From: Psychrobacter sp. bablab_jr014
GTDB taxonomy: Bacteria; Pseudomonadota; Gammaproteobacteria; Pseudomonadales; Moraxellaceae
Direction of reading: 5' to 3'
DNA: 64,000 bases
Assembly (NCBI RefSeq): GCF_016464015.1
Contig: NZ_JACDXT010000019.1
Coordinates: 234,261-298,260, forward strand
The notes beneath the pieces were generated by a model. It made no database searches. It saw nothing but the letters and a program-made list of their open reading frames with translations, and was not told where the DNA came from. Of this stretch, positions 30,092 through 41,082 are shown one piece after another (the stretch's first letter is position 1; every line of letters starts with the position of its first letter). The translations under genes were made by a program, and so were the position numbers.

Positions 30092-31369
30092 TCAGCGGTT
30101 TAAATGTTTGGTTTGTGCAGGACGAATGGTTTTGGCAACGCGGCCAATACTCAATCCTTGTACCAAGATTGAGAACACCACCACGGCATAAGTAAGCGCC
30201 AGTAAAATATCGCGCTCATCGCCTGTCGGCAGTTGCAGTACCAGCGCAACAGAGATACCGCCGCGCAGTCCGCCCCACGTTAAGACTTTCCATGCGCCCG
30301 AGGGTAGCTCTAACTGCTGATGGAAAGTTTTGCTGGCAAGACCAACAACAATCAAACGCGCCACTAAAGCCAAAATAATGGTCAATCCCGCGGCGATAAA
30401 TAAATTGCCCGAATACGCGATCATCACCACTTCAAGACCAATCAGCACAAACAAAATCGCGTTTAATATCTCGTCAATCAGCTCCCAAAACAAATCCACA
30501 TAATGGCGCGTCTTATCACTCATGGCGAGCGCCCGCCCGCGATTGCCTACCATCAGTCCGACCATCACCATCGCAAGCGGCCCTGATAAATGCCAATAGC
30601 TGGCAAGGGCGTAGCCGCCGATGACACCCGCCAAGGTTAGCAGCACCTCTTCTTGATAGCTATCGATACTCTTTAACAAGTAATACAAAATACCACCGAG
30701 CACAACGCCAAATAAAATCCCGCCACCTGCCTCTACACTGAGCGTATGCAGCACGTAATTCGCATCAGGCAGCTCGCCGCTGGATAAAATACCCAGCAGC
30801 AACACAAAAATCACCACGCCAATACCATCGTTGAATAACGACTCGCCCGCGATGACCGTTTCAATACTTTTGGGCGCGCCTGCCGATTGCAAAATGCCCA
30901 TCACCGCGATCGGGTCGGTAGGGGAGATAAGCGCACCAAACAATAAGCACCAAATCAGCGGTAAGCCAAAACCCAGTAAAGGCAACAGATAATACAAGAC
31001 CACTGCAATAATCACTGCCGAGAGCAGTGTACCGATACAAGCGAGCACCCCAATCGGCAGTTTATAACGGCGCAAATCGCCAATATTGATATGCAGCGCG
31101 CCTGCAAACAGCAGCATCGAGAGCATGCCATCGAGCAACACCTCGGTAAAATCAAGCTGATTGAGCAAGCTGACCTCGTAATCAATCAGTTGGTCAAAGC
31201 CCAAAAAGCCCAAGAAAATTGCGCCAATCGACACCAGCATCGAGATGACCATCACGCCGATGGTGGTGGGCAGACCAATAAAGCGGTGATTGACATAAGC
31301 GAGCACTGCCGTGATGGAGAGGAATACCGCGCAAATATCAAGAACGGTAAGGCTGGATACAGAAGTCAT
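30092..31369 (-). CDS. CPA1 family Na+(K+)/H+ antiporter
   Basis: A 425-residue integral membrane protein with about twelve membrane segments. The CPA1 ion-site motifs SPTDPIAVMGIL and GESLFNDGIGVV are clear, as are LLFAGALHINIGDLR and LTWGGLRGGISVALVLQLP. It exchanges protons for sodium or potassium across the inner membrane; the ion preference cannot be read from sequence. The Met at 31369 has AAGAG 8 bases upstream, better than upstream alternatives. Confidence 0.88.
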   Translation of the reverse strand: MTSVSSLTVLDICAVFLSITAVLAYVNHRFIGLPTTIGVMVISMLVSIGAIFLGFLGFDQLIDYEVSLLNQLDFTEVLLDGMLSMLLFAGALHINIGDLRRYKLPIGVLACIGTLLSAVIIAVVLYYLLPLLGFGLPLIWCLLFGALISPTDPIAVMGILQSAGAPKSIETVIAGESLFNDGIGVVIFVLLLGILSSGELPDANYVLHTLSVEAGGGILFGVVLGGILYYLLKSIDSYQEEVLLTLAGVIGGYALASYWHLSGPLAMVMVGLMVGNRGRALAMSDKTRHYVDLFWELIDEILNAILFVLIGLEVVMIAYSGNLFIAAGLTIILALVARLIVVGLASKTFHQQLELPSGAWKVLTWGGLRGGISVALVLQLPTGDERDILLALTYAVVVFSILVQGLSIGRVAKTIRPAQTKHLNR

Positions 31370-31476
31370 GGGCATACTCTTTAACACATAATCGACGATA
31401 CAAAATAAGACACCGTCTGGAATTAACAAAATAAAGTCTCACACTGCTAAAAGGTATGAAACCAAACACCATGAGG

Positions 31477-33105
31477 CTAAGACTCGCGGAACTGGCGACG
31501 CAACTGCTTACGGACATGGGCATCAAATTTACTGACGTAAACGAAGTTCTCACGGCGCGAGCCTTTAGTATTGATAAACTGCCTCGCCTGTCGACACATA
31601 GCTTCTAAATCTGTCACCAGCTCGGTATAGCCCAAATTATCACGTCCAGCACGCTCAATCAGTCCCAGCTCGTGCAGCAGACTCTGACGCTGGGCATCGT
31701 TGACACGTGCATAGTTCAAATCGACCATCGCTCGACACAAGGCTTTGAGTACCATCAAATCGGCCATCGCATAGTGACGTATCTCGCCCAGTGAGGTGCT
31801 GATAAAGTCAGAAATGGTTGGGCTGCGTGCCACCACAGCCAAAATCGCAGGACGCGGCTCATTGGCGACGATAGGCGTTTGGTCATAGTCACGCGACGGA
31901 ATATAAAAATGGTAGGGACTGGGCGGCTGGCGGCGCATCATCACGCTCAAACATACAGTCAATGATTGTACGCAGTTTACAGCCGTTTTTGGGTCATTGA
32001 TGCCAGGTGAGAGCGCACGAATGGCAATCTCTGTCATTTGGCTTAAGCTATAACCAATATCGTTTGAATGACTGCGGCGGCGCTCAATATGTAGGGAAGT
32101 GGCAAAACGCTGCCAAAATACCGAATCAACGGGACGCGGCGCAATACCCAAATGTGCCGTGCGAGTACGCTCAATATGGCTGGCATGTTTGGCAGGACGC
32201 TGATAAAAATGTCCCACCACGTTGCGGTCGGTCACAAACTGGCCAAGATGGGTATACATCTCAATCACGCCGCCATAATCTTTAGCAAGCGTGACCAAGG
32301 ACTCAGTATACAGCTGCTCAAGATAGCCTGATACAGGCGCATAGATGGGAATTTTATGCCAGTAGCAGTAGTCGTCAATATCTTCGCTCTCGGCCACATG
32401 GTGCTGATGCTCGGTATCGCAGTAGGTGCGATACCAATAATGAATATTAGAAATCGCATCATTGCTCGCGCCTTGGATAACATGCGATGCCTGAATCGAA
32501 TGCACCATATGCTGGACAAAATAAACCAGCAGCAGCGCACACACAATCGCCATCATAATAGCAAAGGTAATGGCTAGCTGAGGAATCCCTGATGCCACAT
32601 CGCTTTGATAAATGGACTTTAAAATCAATAAACTATAGCTAAATGTCCCAATAAACGCACCCAGCACAAACTGATTGGAGGTATCGGTCAAAAAGTTACG
32701 TAGTAGGCGTGGGCCAAACTGTGAAGACGCCATTGACAGTACGGCAATCGTAATCGAAAAAGTGGTGCCTGCAACGCCCAATACCGCTCCTGCAATGCTT
32801 GTAACGATTGCGCGCGCGGTATCGTCATTGCCTGTAAATGCAATACCAATCTCTTTAATGGCTTTGCTGTCAAATTGATGATCAATAGCAATCAGTAGAG
32901 GAGCGAGCAAAATACCTGCCAGCACACATGCGGTCGGGATAAACCAATAAGAGCCAATTAACTTTTGCCACAGATTTCGCAGGCGATCAGGCAGATCAGT
33001 CAGCGTTTGCAGTGACCACAGCTGCACGAACTTTTTGAACCAGTATAAGCTGGCTTTGGGGCTTTGTTTGATGCGCTCTTTCATACCGCTGTCATGCTGA
33101 GTCAT
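31477..33105 (-). CDS. DUF2254 family membrane protein
   Basis: A 542-residue DUF2254 protein. Four hydrophobic segments occupy the N-terminal 230 residues (including FIPTACVLAGILLAPLLIAI and SIAGAVLGVAGTTFSITIAV), followed by a large soluble domain with GYLEQLYTESLVTLAKDYGG and SPGINDPKTAVNCV. No function is established for the family. It lies in a leftward run with yihY upstream and the antiporter downstream. Confidence 0.85.
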   Translation of the reverse strand: MTQHDSGMKERIKQSPKASLYWFKKFVQLWSLQTLTDLPDRLRNLWQKLIGSYWFIPTACVLAGILLAPLLIAIDHQFDSKAIKEIGIAFTGNDDTARAIVTSIAGAVLGVAGTTFSITIAVLSMASSQFGPRLLRNFLTDTSNQFVLGAFIGTFSYSLLILKSIYQSDVASGIPQLAITFAIMMAIVCALLLVYFVQHMVHSIQASHVIQGASNDAISNIHYWYRTYCDTEHQHHVAESEDIDDYCYWHKIPIYAPVSGYLEQLYTESLVTLAKDYGGVIEMYTHLGQFVTDRNVVGHFYQRPAKHASHIERTRTAHLGIAPRPVDSVFWQRFATSLHIERRRSHSNDIGYSLSQMTEIAIRALSPGINDPKTAVNCVQSLTVCLSVMMRRQPPSPYHFYIPSRDYDQTPIVANEPRPAILAVVARSPTISDFISTSLGEIRHYAMADLMVLKALCRAMVDLNYARVNDAQRQSLLHELGLIERAGRDNLGYTELVTDLEAMCRQARQFINTKGSRRENFVYVSKFDAHVRKQLRRQFRES

Positions 33106-33153
33106 AAGGCTTTGGTAAATAGTTAATAAAAGGGGAGTGGACTGAAGCTACTA

Positions 33154-34611
33154 TCAGCGCCGCTTTTTAAGCGCAGGATTGTCTGCCTCAGTGATGATAT
33201 TATCGGCGCTGTCCTGCGGAATGATGGCCTCTTTATCAAAGTTGTCCTCAGCAATATCGCTGTCTTTATCAAAGGCCTCTGGCTCAAAATGCGGCTGGTA
33301 TTTTTTAGACTTAAAATGATGCCTTGGCTTTTCGGTTTCAGGGTCAGACTTTTTACGCGGATGATTGTGCCTAAAAATGTGCGCGAGCGGCAGATCGAGC
33401 TGCTCTTTGGCATAAGTTTCGGTATGGATAAAGCGGCGTACTAACAGACCCAGCCATGGTGCCTGATGCTCACTTTTCATCTCATCCAGTTCGTCTTTTA
33501 TAGGTAGCGGATAGGGCAGCGTGCGATAAAATTCCCATAACGTCATGCGGTTGAGATCTTTTTTGAGTACGTACGCATTATCATCAGTCACTGTGATTAG
33601 ATTGCTGTCTTTAAGGTAGTTAATATAGGTATACCATTTAGGCAACTCTTTACGCCCAAGCACATTACGCAGCTCTTGTTCAGTGACGCTGTTGCCGTTT
33701 TGATGTTCGCTATAGGCCAAATTAAGCATATCAAGCAGACTCAACAAAGGATGGCGCGGATAGACTTCTTCGGTTGCAAAAATAGTTAAGGTGTAACTAA
33801 TCTCTACACCCAATAAAATCAAATTCCACGACAAAAACAGCCATATTAAAAACACAGGCAGCGCTGCAAACGCGCCGTAAATTGCCTCATAACTGGTAAA
33901 GTTGCTAATCACCGTCCCAAAGATATGTTTGAGCAGCTCAAATACCAGCGCCACAATGAGTCCTGCAATCGCTGCATTTTTAAGCGGCACTTGCGCTTTT
34001 GGGATAAACCAATACATCCCAATAAAGCCGCCCGTCGTCACTGTGAGCGATGCCACCTGAATCCAAAATGACCAATCAATACCGTAGCCTGCGACTTGTT
34101 GATTCAAAAAACTTAAACTTTGAATGGTGCTCGAAGCAATAAAAGCGGTTCCCAAAATCAATGGACCTAGTGTCACAATCGTCCAATAGCGTAAGATACT
34201 TTTAAAGCCGCCTGAACGGTCTTCGACCCGCCATATTTGGTTAAAGGCGCGCTCAATAGTCGTGAGCGTCAAAATCGTAGTCACAAAGAGAATCATGACA
34301 CCAATAACCGTGAGATTAGAGGACTTTTCGGCAAAATTATTGATGTATTGGCTGACCTGTAAGCTCGACTGCGGCAGTAAATTGCTATAAATCACCTCAT
34401 ATATCTGAGCGCGTACTAAGGACAGCGCAGGTACAGAGGATAGTATCATCAGCAGTACCGTCAATATCGGCACGATTGAGAGCATGGTTGTGTAGGTTAA
34501 TGAAGCGGCTTTTTGCGAGCAGTTGTCTTCAATAAAATGACGCGTTAAAAAGCGTAAAAACTGAAACCAACGCTTGTTGGTAAAAGGTACTTTTGTGAGC
34601 AAATTATCCAT
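33154..34611 (-). CDS. YihY/BrkB family inner-membrane protein
   Basis: A 485-residue protein with six membrane segments in the first 290 residues. The family signatures QKAASLTYTTMLSIVPILTV, then IYGAFAALPVFLIWLFLSW, are present. The C-terminal 190 residues are soluble: a winged-helix-like part followed by a charged, disordered tail (about 410-485). The family was once called ribonuclease BN, which was an error; the function is open. It is the first gene of the leftward run. Confidence 0.85.
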   Translation of the reverse strand: MDNLLTKVPFTNKRWFQFLRFLTRHFIEDNCSQKAASLTYTTMLSIVPILTVLLMILSSVPALSLVRAQIYEVIYSNLLPQSSLQVSQYINNFAEKSSNLTVIGVMILFVTTILTLTTIERAFNQIWRVEDRSGGFKSILRYWTIVTLGPLILGTAFIASSTIQSLSFLNQQVAGYGIDWSFWIQVASLTVTTGGFIGMYWFIPKAQVPLKNAAIAGLIVALVFELLKHIFGTVISNFTSYEAIYGAFAALPVFLIWLFLSWNLILLGVEISYTLTIFATEEVYPRHPLLSLLDMLNLAYSEHQNGNSVTEQELRNVLGRKELPKWYTYINYLKDSNLITVTDDNAYVLKKDLNRMTLWEFYRTLPYPLPIKDELDEMKSEHQAPWLGLLVRRFIHTETYAKEQLDLPLAHIFRHNHPRKKSDPETEKPRHHFKSKKYQPHFEPEAFDKDSDIAEDNFDKEAIIPQDSADNIITEADNPALKKRR

Positions 34612-34865
34612 AAGCGTCTTTTAATACAAAAATAAATAGGTACAAGTCATTATCAAGAAACAGTGTAACAAATATCGTTTATCAACATCTGCTTTTGATT
34701 TGTGTCAAATTGCAGGGCGGGCATGGTTTGCTAGAAACCCAACAACTGAGGCATAATAGACCGACCCATTGGTCTGCTCTTTGAGCAGGTTACAGTGAAG
34801 TGTTGTAGACACAGTCATCGTACCCACTGGGTATGGATCGTACTTAAAATAAAGGATAGCGTTGC

Positions 34866-35498
34866 ATGAATCAGACATCACCTTATGTGCTGGTTTTATA
34901 TTATTCCAATCATGGCGTTACCCAATCAATGGCGTATGCTATTGCTAAAGGTATTGAATCAACAGGAATGGCAGCCCGCGTGCGTACAGTGCCTGAAATA
35001 TCACGGGCAAGCGTCGCTGCAGAAGCTTCGGGAGCAGAGGCGGATGTAGATGATACCAATGACCGCTATTGTACGATGGATGACCTAAAGGATTGTATGG
35101 GTCTTGCACTGGGTAGCCCCACACATTTTGGCAATATGGCCGCGCCTTTAAAGTACTTTTTGGATAACACCGTAACGCTTTGGTTGGGTGGTAATCTTCA
35201 AAACAAGCCAGCGTGTGTTTTTACAACGTCAGGCTCGACCCATGGTGGCCAAGAAACCACACTGCTTAGCATGATGATGCCGCTGATACATCATGGCATG
35301 ATGATGATTGGGCTACCATATTCTGAGCCTGCGCTAAAACGTACGGTACGTGGCGGCTCGCCCTATGGTGCCAGCCATATCAGTGGTATGTTACATGACC
35401 AGCCGATTTGTGATGACGAGCTTGAGCTGGCGATTGCGCAGGGTCGCCGCCTCGCTATTAGTGCCGAAGCGCTTGCACAAGCCAACTGGAAGGGCTAA
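34866..35498 (+). CDS. wrbA: NAD(P)H:quinone oxidoreductase, WrbA type
   Basis: A 210-residue flavodoxin-like protein. The FMN phosphate loop (YYSNHGVTQSMAYAIAKG), GSPTHFGNMAAPLKYFLD and STHGGQETTLLSMM are the WrbA/NQO signatures. Such enzymes reduce quinones by two electrons and protect against redox cycling. An acidic insertion (EASGAEADVDDTNDRY) is compatible with the WrbA insert. AAAGGA lies 9 bases before the ATG. The DUF2069 gene follows and may share the transcript. Confidence 0.88.
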   Translation: MNQTSPYVLVLYYSNHGVTQSMAYAIAKGIESTGMAARVRTVPEISRASVAAEASGAEADVDDTNDRYCTMDDLKDCMGLALGSPTHFGNMAAPLKYFLDNTVTLWLGGNLQNKPACVFTTSGSTHGGQETTLLSMMMPLIHHGMMMIGLPYSEPALKRTVRGGSPYGASHISGMLHDQPICDDELELAIAQGRRLAISAEALAQANWKG

Positions 35499-35532
35499 GC
35501 TGCCCGCTTATTTAATCCTCTATGCTGTAGAT

Positions 35533-36003
35533 ATGCCCATGTCTGAGACCTCTCGCCCCGCTCAAACTCCTGACGAACAGCACGCCGCTGCAGTCACGCG
35601 CATTACCCCATGGTTGCGCACATTATGGCTGACGTGGCTTGTGTATCGGCTGCTGGGCTTACCTATACTCATTAATACAATCAATGCCAATCACCCTGAT
35701 ATTATCGGTGGTATGGTGTGGCAGGGGCTGTGGCTATTGCCCGCGTTTATCTTCACGCCCTGGATGTGGCGCGCGCGCTCGCCTTATGCGCTATTGCTCG
35801 GCAGTATGCTGACGCTGATTTATTTAGGCGCAAGCGGCGTGGTGTTGTTTATCCGTGTGTATGGCAGCGACATGGCGGAGCTGGCCATTTATATTGTTGA
35901 TTTTGTTTTATTATTATTGATTAATGGTGGTCTGTTTGTGCTGTTAAAACGCTTACCTTCGATGAATAAAGTGGTCAAAAAACCACGTACACCGCGCTAT
36001 TAA
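35533..36003 (+). CDS. DUF2069 family membrane protein
   Basis: A 156-residue protein with four hydrophobic segments from about residue 32 on (LRTLWLTWLVYRLLGLPILI, LWLLPAFIFTPWMW, LLLGSMLTLIYLGASGVVLF, VDFVLLLLINGGLFVLL). The order and motifs match DUF2069, of unknown function. The start at 35533 (MPMSETSRP) has no strong ribosome binding site; the ATG at 35539 is equally possible. It follows wrbA by 34 bases. Confidence 0.78.
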   Translation: MPMSETSRPAQTPDEQHAAAVTRITPWLRTLWLTWLVYRLLGLPILINTINANHPDIIGGMVWQGLWLLPAFIFTPWMWRARSPYALLLGSMLTLIYLGASGVVLFIRVYGSDMAELAIYIVDFVLLLLINGGLFVLLKRLPSMNKVVKKPRTPRY

Positions 36004-36054
36004 ACCGTTAATAAGAAAAGATATAGCAGCACGGGCAAAGCACTGACCTGACAT

Positions 36055-36090
36055 AAAAAAAGCGGCCTCATGAGCGAGACCGCTTTTTTT
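36055..36090. terminator. Bidirectional terminator, DUF2069 / DUF3108
   Basis: Stem AAAAAAAGCGG / CCGCTTTTTTT with an inner CTC/GAG pair, between convergent genes. Confidence 0.92.
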
Positions 36091-36124
36091 GTCCATAAAT
36101 TTTAAACACAGATACGAGGTTGGT

Positions 36125-36868
36125 TTAATTCACCTTGGTCAATTCTAAATCCATTTTTTTGCCGTCATTGACTTGCATGACTTTTACAGGCAAATAGTCA
36201 AGACTGGGCGCGAGCCAAAAGCTGGTACTGCGGCTGCTGTCATCGTGGACGCGGTCGACACGTACGGTATCAAAAGTGCCTGCAGGCACGGTGATTTTGG
36301 TTGCGCCTGACTTTTTAAATGGCGTCTTTTCGACTTTGTCTTTTTTGGCCAGATAATAATTGCCTGAGAATTTACCATTTAACAGTTCTTGGCGGATTTG
36401 CGCCTCTAGACTCAAGTCATCAAACGCTTGCTGCGGCATCGATAGGGTATTGGTATCGCCTTTATAGCTGCTGACGACTTGTTTTTTGCTGTTGTTAAAG
36501 CTCAGGTTGTGCGTGTTGCCGATACCAAATAACTTATAAGTTGTGCTGGCTTTGGCTGGACGCACTTGATTACCAGTGATGCTAAAGCTGCTGTTTTGCG
36601 AGGCACTGGCCACGCCTGCCACACGCGCTTTGACATTATATTGCCAATCATTACCTGAGTGGCTAAGCGTGCGCGTTGCGGTGCCTTTATATTTATTCTC
36701 AACCGTAAAATTATAGGTGGCACTGCTCGGCTCAATGGTCTTGGCACTGGCGATGCTGGGTGCGGCAATGCTTGCGACCCCGATAGCCGCGATGCTCATA
36801 CCTGTAAGGCATGATTTTACCCATGTTTTTGTCGCAAGATTGACCCGCGCTGATGTGTTTCTTGTCAT
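36125..36868 (-). CDS. Exported DUF3108 domain protein
   Basis: A 247-residue protein with a signal peptide (basic start, SIAAIGVASIAAPSIASA, cleavage before KTIEP). The mature part is a DUF3108 beta-rich domain, with YNFTVENKYKGTATRTLSH, VPAGTFDTVRVDRVHDDS and a WLAPSLDYLPVKVM end. It is probably periplasmic; its function is unknown. The ATG at 36868 has AAGGA 6 bases upstream. Confidence 0.82.
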   Translation of the reverse strand: MTRNTSARVNLATKTWVKSCLTGMSIAAIGVASIAAPSIASAKTIEPSSATYNFTVENKYKGTATRTLSHSGNDWQYNVKARVAGVASASQNSSFSITGNQVRPAKASTTYKLFGIGNTHNLSFNNSKKQVVSSYKGDTNTLSMPQQAFDDLSLEAQIRQELLNGKFSGNYYLAKKDKVEKTPFKKSGATKITVPAGTFDTVRVDRVHDDSSRSTSFWLAPSLDYLPVKVMQVNDGKKMDLELTKVN

Positions 36869-37151
36869 AATCAATCCTTATGATGTGATAAAAAAGAGGG
36901 ATGAATGTGCCCTATATAGTGGTCATACTTTGTTACACTTTCAAGCCTACCGCCTTGCGGCGCTGTGTGGTTTTTGTTGCCTCTATTGCTACAAAATCAC
37001 ATGAATAGCTTTGCTAGCGCATGATTATTCTTGCTTACGCTATATGTCATGGCTGTTAGCACAGTGCTTTGTTTTTTAAAGTGAGTAAGACATAGTGCAC
37101 AAACAAACGCCTCATAGGCGCAAGTTTTTTGCCAAAAATATGGGCGTAACA

Positions 37152-37180
37152 CTTGAAGCAAAATGCCTAAGCCCCCACTA
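37152..37180 (+). promoter_or_regulatory. Sigma-32 heat-shock promoter of groES-groEL
   Basis: CTTGAA (37152-37157), 14 bases, then CCCCCACTA (37172-37180). This is close to the sigma-32 consensus (CTTGAA, 13-14 bases, CCCCATNT). It lies about 85 bases before groES. No CIRCE inverted repeat is seen, so control by HrcA is not supported. Confidence 0.8.
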
Positions 37181-37262
37181 TTGGCAACAAGCTTGATGAG
37201 AAAATCAAGCCCCCTAACTTAAATAATTTCACAATCAACGACTGATTTTTGGAGTCATACAG

Positions 37263-37553
37263 ATGAACATTCGTCCTTTACATGACCGTATTGTTGTTCG
37301 CCGCGTAGAAGAAGAGCAAAAAACTGCTGGTGGCATTTTATTGCCAGGTTCAGCCCAAGAAAAACCCTCTCAAGGTGAAGTCTTGGCTGTAGGCAATGGC
37401 CAAATCCGTGAAAACGGTGAGGTCCGCGCCCTAGACGTAAATGTTGGCGATACCGTATTGTTTGGTCAATATGCAGGTCAAACAGTGAAAGTTGACGGTG
37501 AAGAATTATTAATCATGAAAGAAGCAGACGTGCTGGGTGTATTAGAAGCATAA
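37263..37553 (+). CDS. groES: Co-chaperonin GroES
   Basis: A 96-residue GroES beginning [20 protein letters not shown]. The mobile loop [20 protein letters not shown], which docks on GroEL, is complete, as is the [14 protein letters not shown] end. It caps the GroEL ring during protein folding. It is the first gene of a heat-shock operon with groEL 59 bases downstream. Confidence 0.97.
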   Translation: MNIRPLHDRIVVRRVEEEQKTAGGILLPGSAQEKPSQGEVLAVGNGQIRENGEVRALDVNVGDTVLFGQYAGQTVKVDGEELLIMKEADVLGVLEA

Positions 37554-37606
37554 AGGCGCACCCAAAACACGCATTCCCTTTATATAATCAATGATTCTTG
37601 GAGTAA

Positions 37607-39262
<1,656 letters not shown>

Positions 39263-39310
39263 TCATCCCCTAATACTGCTATAAAGCTGGCTGAGCCCAT
39301 CAGCCAAACG

Positions 39311-39347
39311 AAACCCCCGATAGGCAATCGCTTATCGGGGGTTTTTG
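39311..39347. terminator. groEL terminator
   Basis: Perfect 12-bp stem AAACCCCCGATA (39311-39322) / TATCGGGGGTTT (39333-39344) with a T-run, between groEL and the convergent lrp-type gene. Confidence 0.94.
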
Positions 39348-39427
39348 TTGTCAAGCGTACCGCCTTAAATAGGGTAGTTAGCGTTTATTAAGTGAGACAT
39401 TGTTCTTCCAGTCGGTACAAAAGAGTC

Positions 39428-39883
39428 TTACACAAAAATGGGTAAAGTCGTCTTATTGACGACCTTTCTTACCGATAAATGCGTGTGTATGTCTTTGACG
39501 CTCGCAAGTTTATGCAGCTTACGAGTGAAGCGCTCATAACCATCGAGATTTGGGCTGACCACTTCTAATAAATAATCGTAAGAGCCTGACACCACATGCC
39601 CATTGATGACCTCGTCCATATTGGACAGGGCATTTTCGAAAGCGGCAATAGAGTCTTCTTGGTGATTGTTCAGACGGACCTCCACAAAGAAGCTTAGCAT
39701 AATGCCCGCTTTGGCTTTATTGATGTTCGCTTGGTAGTTTTCTATGTACCCCTCATCCTCCAAGCGCTTTAGGCGCCTTGCACAAGGAGATGGCGACAGC
39801 CCTATTCGTTCGGACAGTTCTGCCGTAGATAAGCGCCCTTCTTTTTGAAGCACTTCTAAGATATGACGGTCAATTTTGTCCAT
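39428..39883 (-). CDS. Lrp/AsnC family transcriptional regulator
   Basis: A 151-residue regulator. An N-terminal winged helix-turn-helix (MDKIDRHILEVLQKEGRLST, then LSERIGLSPSPCARRLKRLE) is followed by a RAM/ACT ligand domain with VEVRLNNHQEDSI and VSGSYDYLLEVVSPN. The start at 39883 gives the standard Lrp length; the frame stays open upstream but without family similarity. It is divergent from an EamA exporter, suggesting that it controls that gene, possibly in response to an amino acid. Confidence 0.9.
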   Translation of the reverse strand: MDKIDRHILEVLQKEGRLSTAELSERIGLSPSPCARRLKRLEDEGYIENYQANINKAKAGIMLSFFVEVRLNNHQEDSIAAFENALSNMDEVINGHVVSGSYDYLLEVVSPNLDGYERFTRKLHKLASVKDIHTHLSVRKVVNKTTLPIFV

Positions 39884-40030
39884 AGTTTGCCTTTTGGTTT
39901 TTTCAGCCAAGAATTTTAATTTAATTGGCATTATCCACCAAGTTTCTGAAAAATTGCAATGAATAAATAGAGATAAAAGCGCGTATTTTAATCGATAATT
40001 GGTCTTTGTGAACCCGCATAAGACACCATT

Positions 40031-40948
40031 ATGAATACGATATTTCATCCCTCGTCGCGCAGAAATCCTTTAGTTATTATGTCGCCGCTAGCCAAAGGTT
40101 ATGTGGCGATGAGTGTTGTGTTATTGATTTGGTCAGGATTTGCGTTGACTGTGCGTGCGGTTGGGGCGTCGCCTCTTAGTATTGCGGATGTCATGCTTAT
40201 TCGCTTTAGTATACCGCTCGTTTTGTTAACCCCTTGGGTACGCGCTCATTGGCAAGACATCAAAAGCATAAGACTGCCAGATATTCTATTTATTTTACTT
40301 GGCGGCGTACCGTTTCTTTTGTTGGCGGCTTTTGGTGCGAGTACGGTACCAGCAGCTTACATGGGTACCATTTTGACAGGGACGCCCGTCTTCTTTGCTG
40401 CCTTGCTGTCTTTTATTCTTTATCGGCAGCGGATATCGCTCGGAAAATTTGCCGCATTGATGCTTATTCTCTTTGGTATCGCGACGATGATTGGTGGGCG
40501 GGCAGAGGTCATACCCAGTAGTCTGCTGTATGGTGTGGGATTATTATTGACGGCAAGCCTGATTTGGGCGGGTTACACACTGGGGTTAAAAAGCACCACG
40601 TTGAGTCCGATAGTGATTGCTATTGTACTCTCTTATAGCTCTTTTTTTCTGACCTTGGTGATGGTTTTGTCGGGCGTGATGAAGACCAATATGGGTTCTG
40701 TCTCCTTTGATGACGCGCTCCCGTTTGTCTTAGTACAAGGTCTTGGGGTTGGGGTGGTGTCGACCCTTGCCTTTTCTTATGCGGTCAAGCAATTGGGCTC
40801 TATGCGTACCTTGTTGCTTGGCTCATTATCCCCAGGATTAACCGCCATATTGGCGGCGCTGATACTCAAGGAGTCTTTATCACTTATCATGATAGGCGGC
40901 ATCGCGTTCAGTACCATCGGTGTCATCTTGTCCAATCGCGCGAAATAA
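40031..40948 (+). CDS. EamA/DMT family transporter
   Basis: A 305-residue membrane protein with ten predicted segments in two EamA repeats (about 23-155 and 165-300). Examples are VAMSVVLLIWSGFALTVRA, AAYMGTILTGTPVFFAALLS and GLGVGVVSTLAFSYAVKQLG. Such exporters move amino acids or other metabolites out of the cell. The start is ATG 40031 or 40079; neither has a good site. The divergent Lrp-type gene is the likely regulator. Confidence 0.85.
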   Translation: MNTIFHPSSRRNPLVIMSPLAKGYVAMSVVLLIWSGFALTVRAVGASPLSIADVMLIRFSIPLVLLTPWVRAHWQDIKSIRLPDILFILLGGVPFLLLAAFGASTVPAAYMGTILTGTPVFFAALLSFILYRQRISLGKFAALMLILFGIATMIGGRAEVIPSSLLYGVGLLLTASLIWAGYTLGLKSTTLSPIVIAIVLSYSSFFLTLVMVLSGVMKTNMGSVSFDDALPFVLVQGLGVGVVSTLAFSYAVKQLGSMRTLLLGSLSPGLTAILAALILKESLSLIMIGGIAFSTIGVILSNRAK

Positions 40949-41053
40949 ACGACGCGAGTTTTATGGCGCTTATGATTGGCAACCCATGAAAGATAAAGCA
41001 AAATAAAGACTAGCTATGGGGCACTATTGAAAAGGGTCGTCAATAATGCCTCA

Positions 41054-41075
41054 TGGCTGTATCAGCCGTTTTTTG
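41054..41075 (+). terminator. Weak terminator after the EamA gene
   Basis: A short stem GGCTG/CAGCC with a 3-base loop followed by GTTTTTTG, in the gap between the EamA gene and convergent yaaA. Confidence 0.55.
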
Positions 41076-41082
41076 TATCGAT

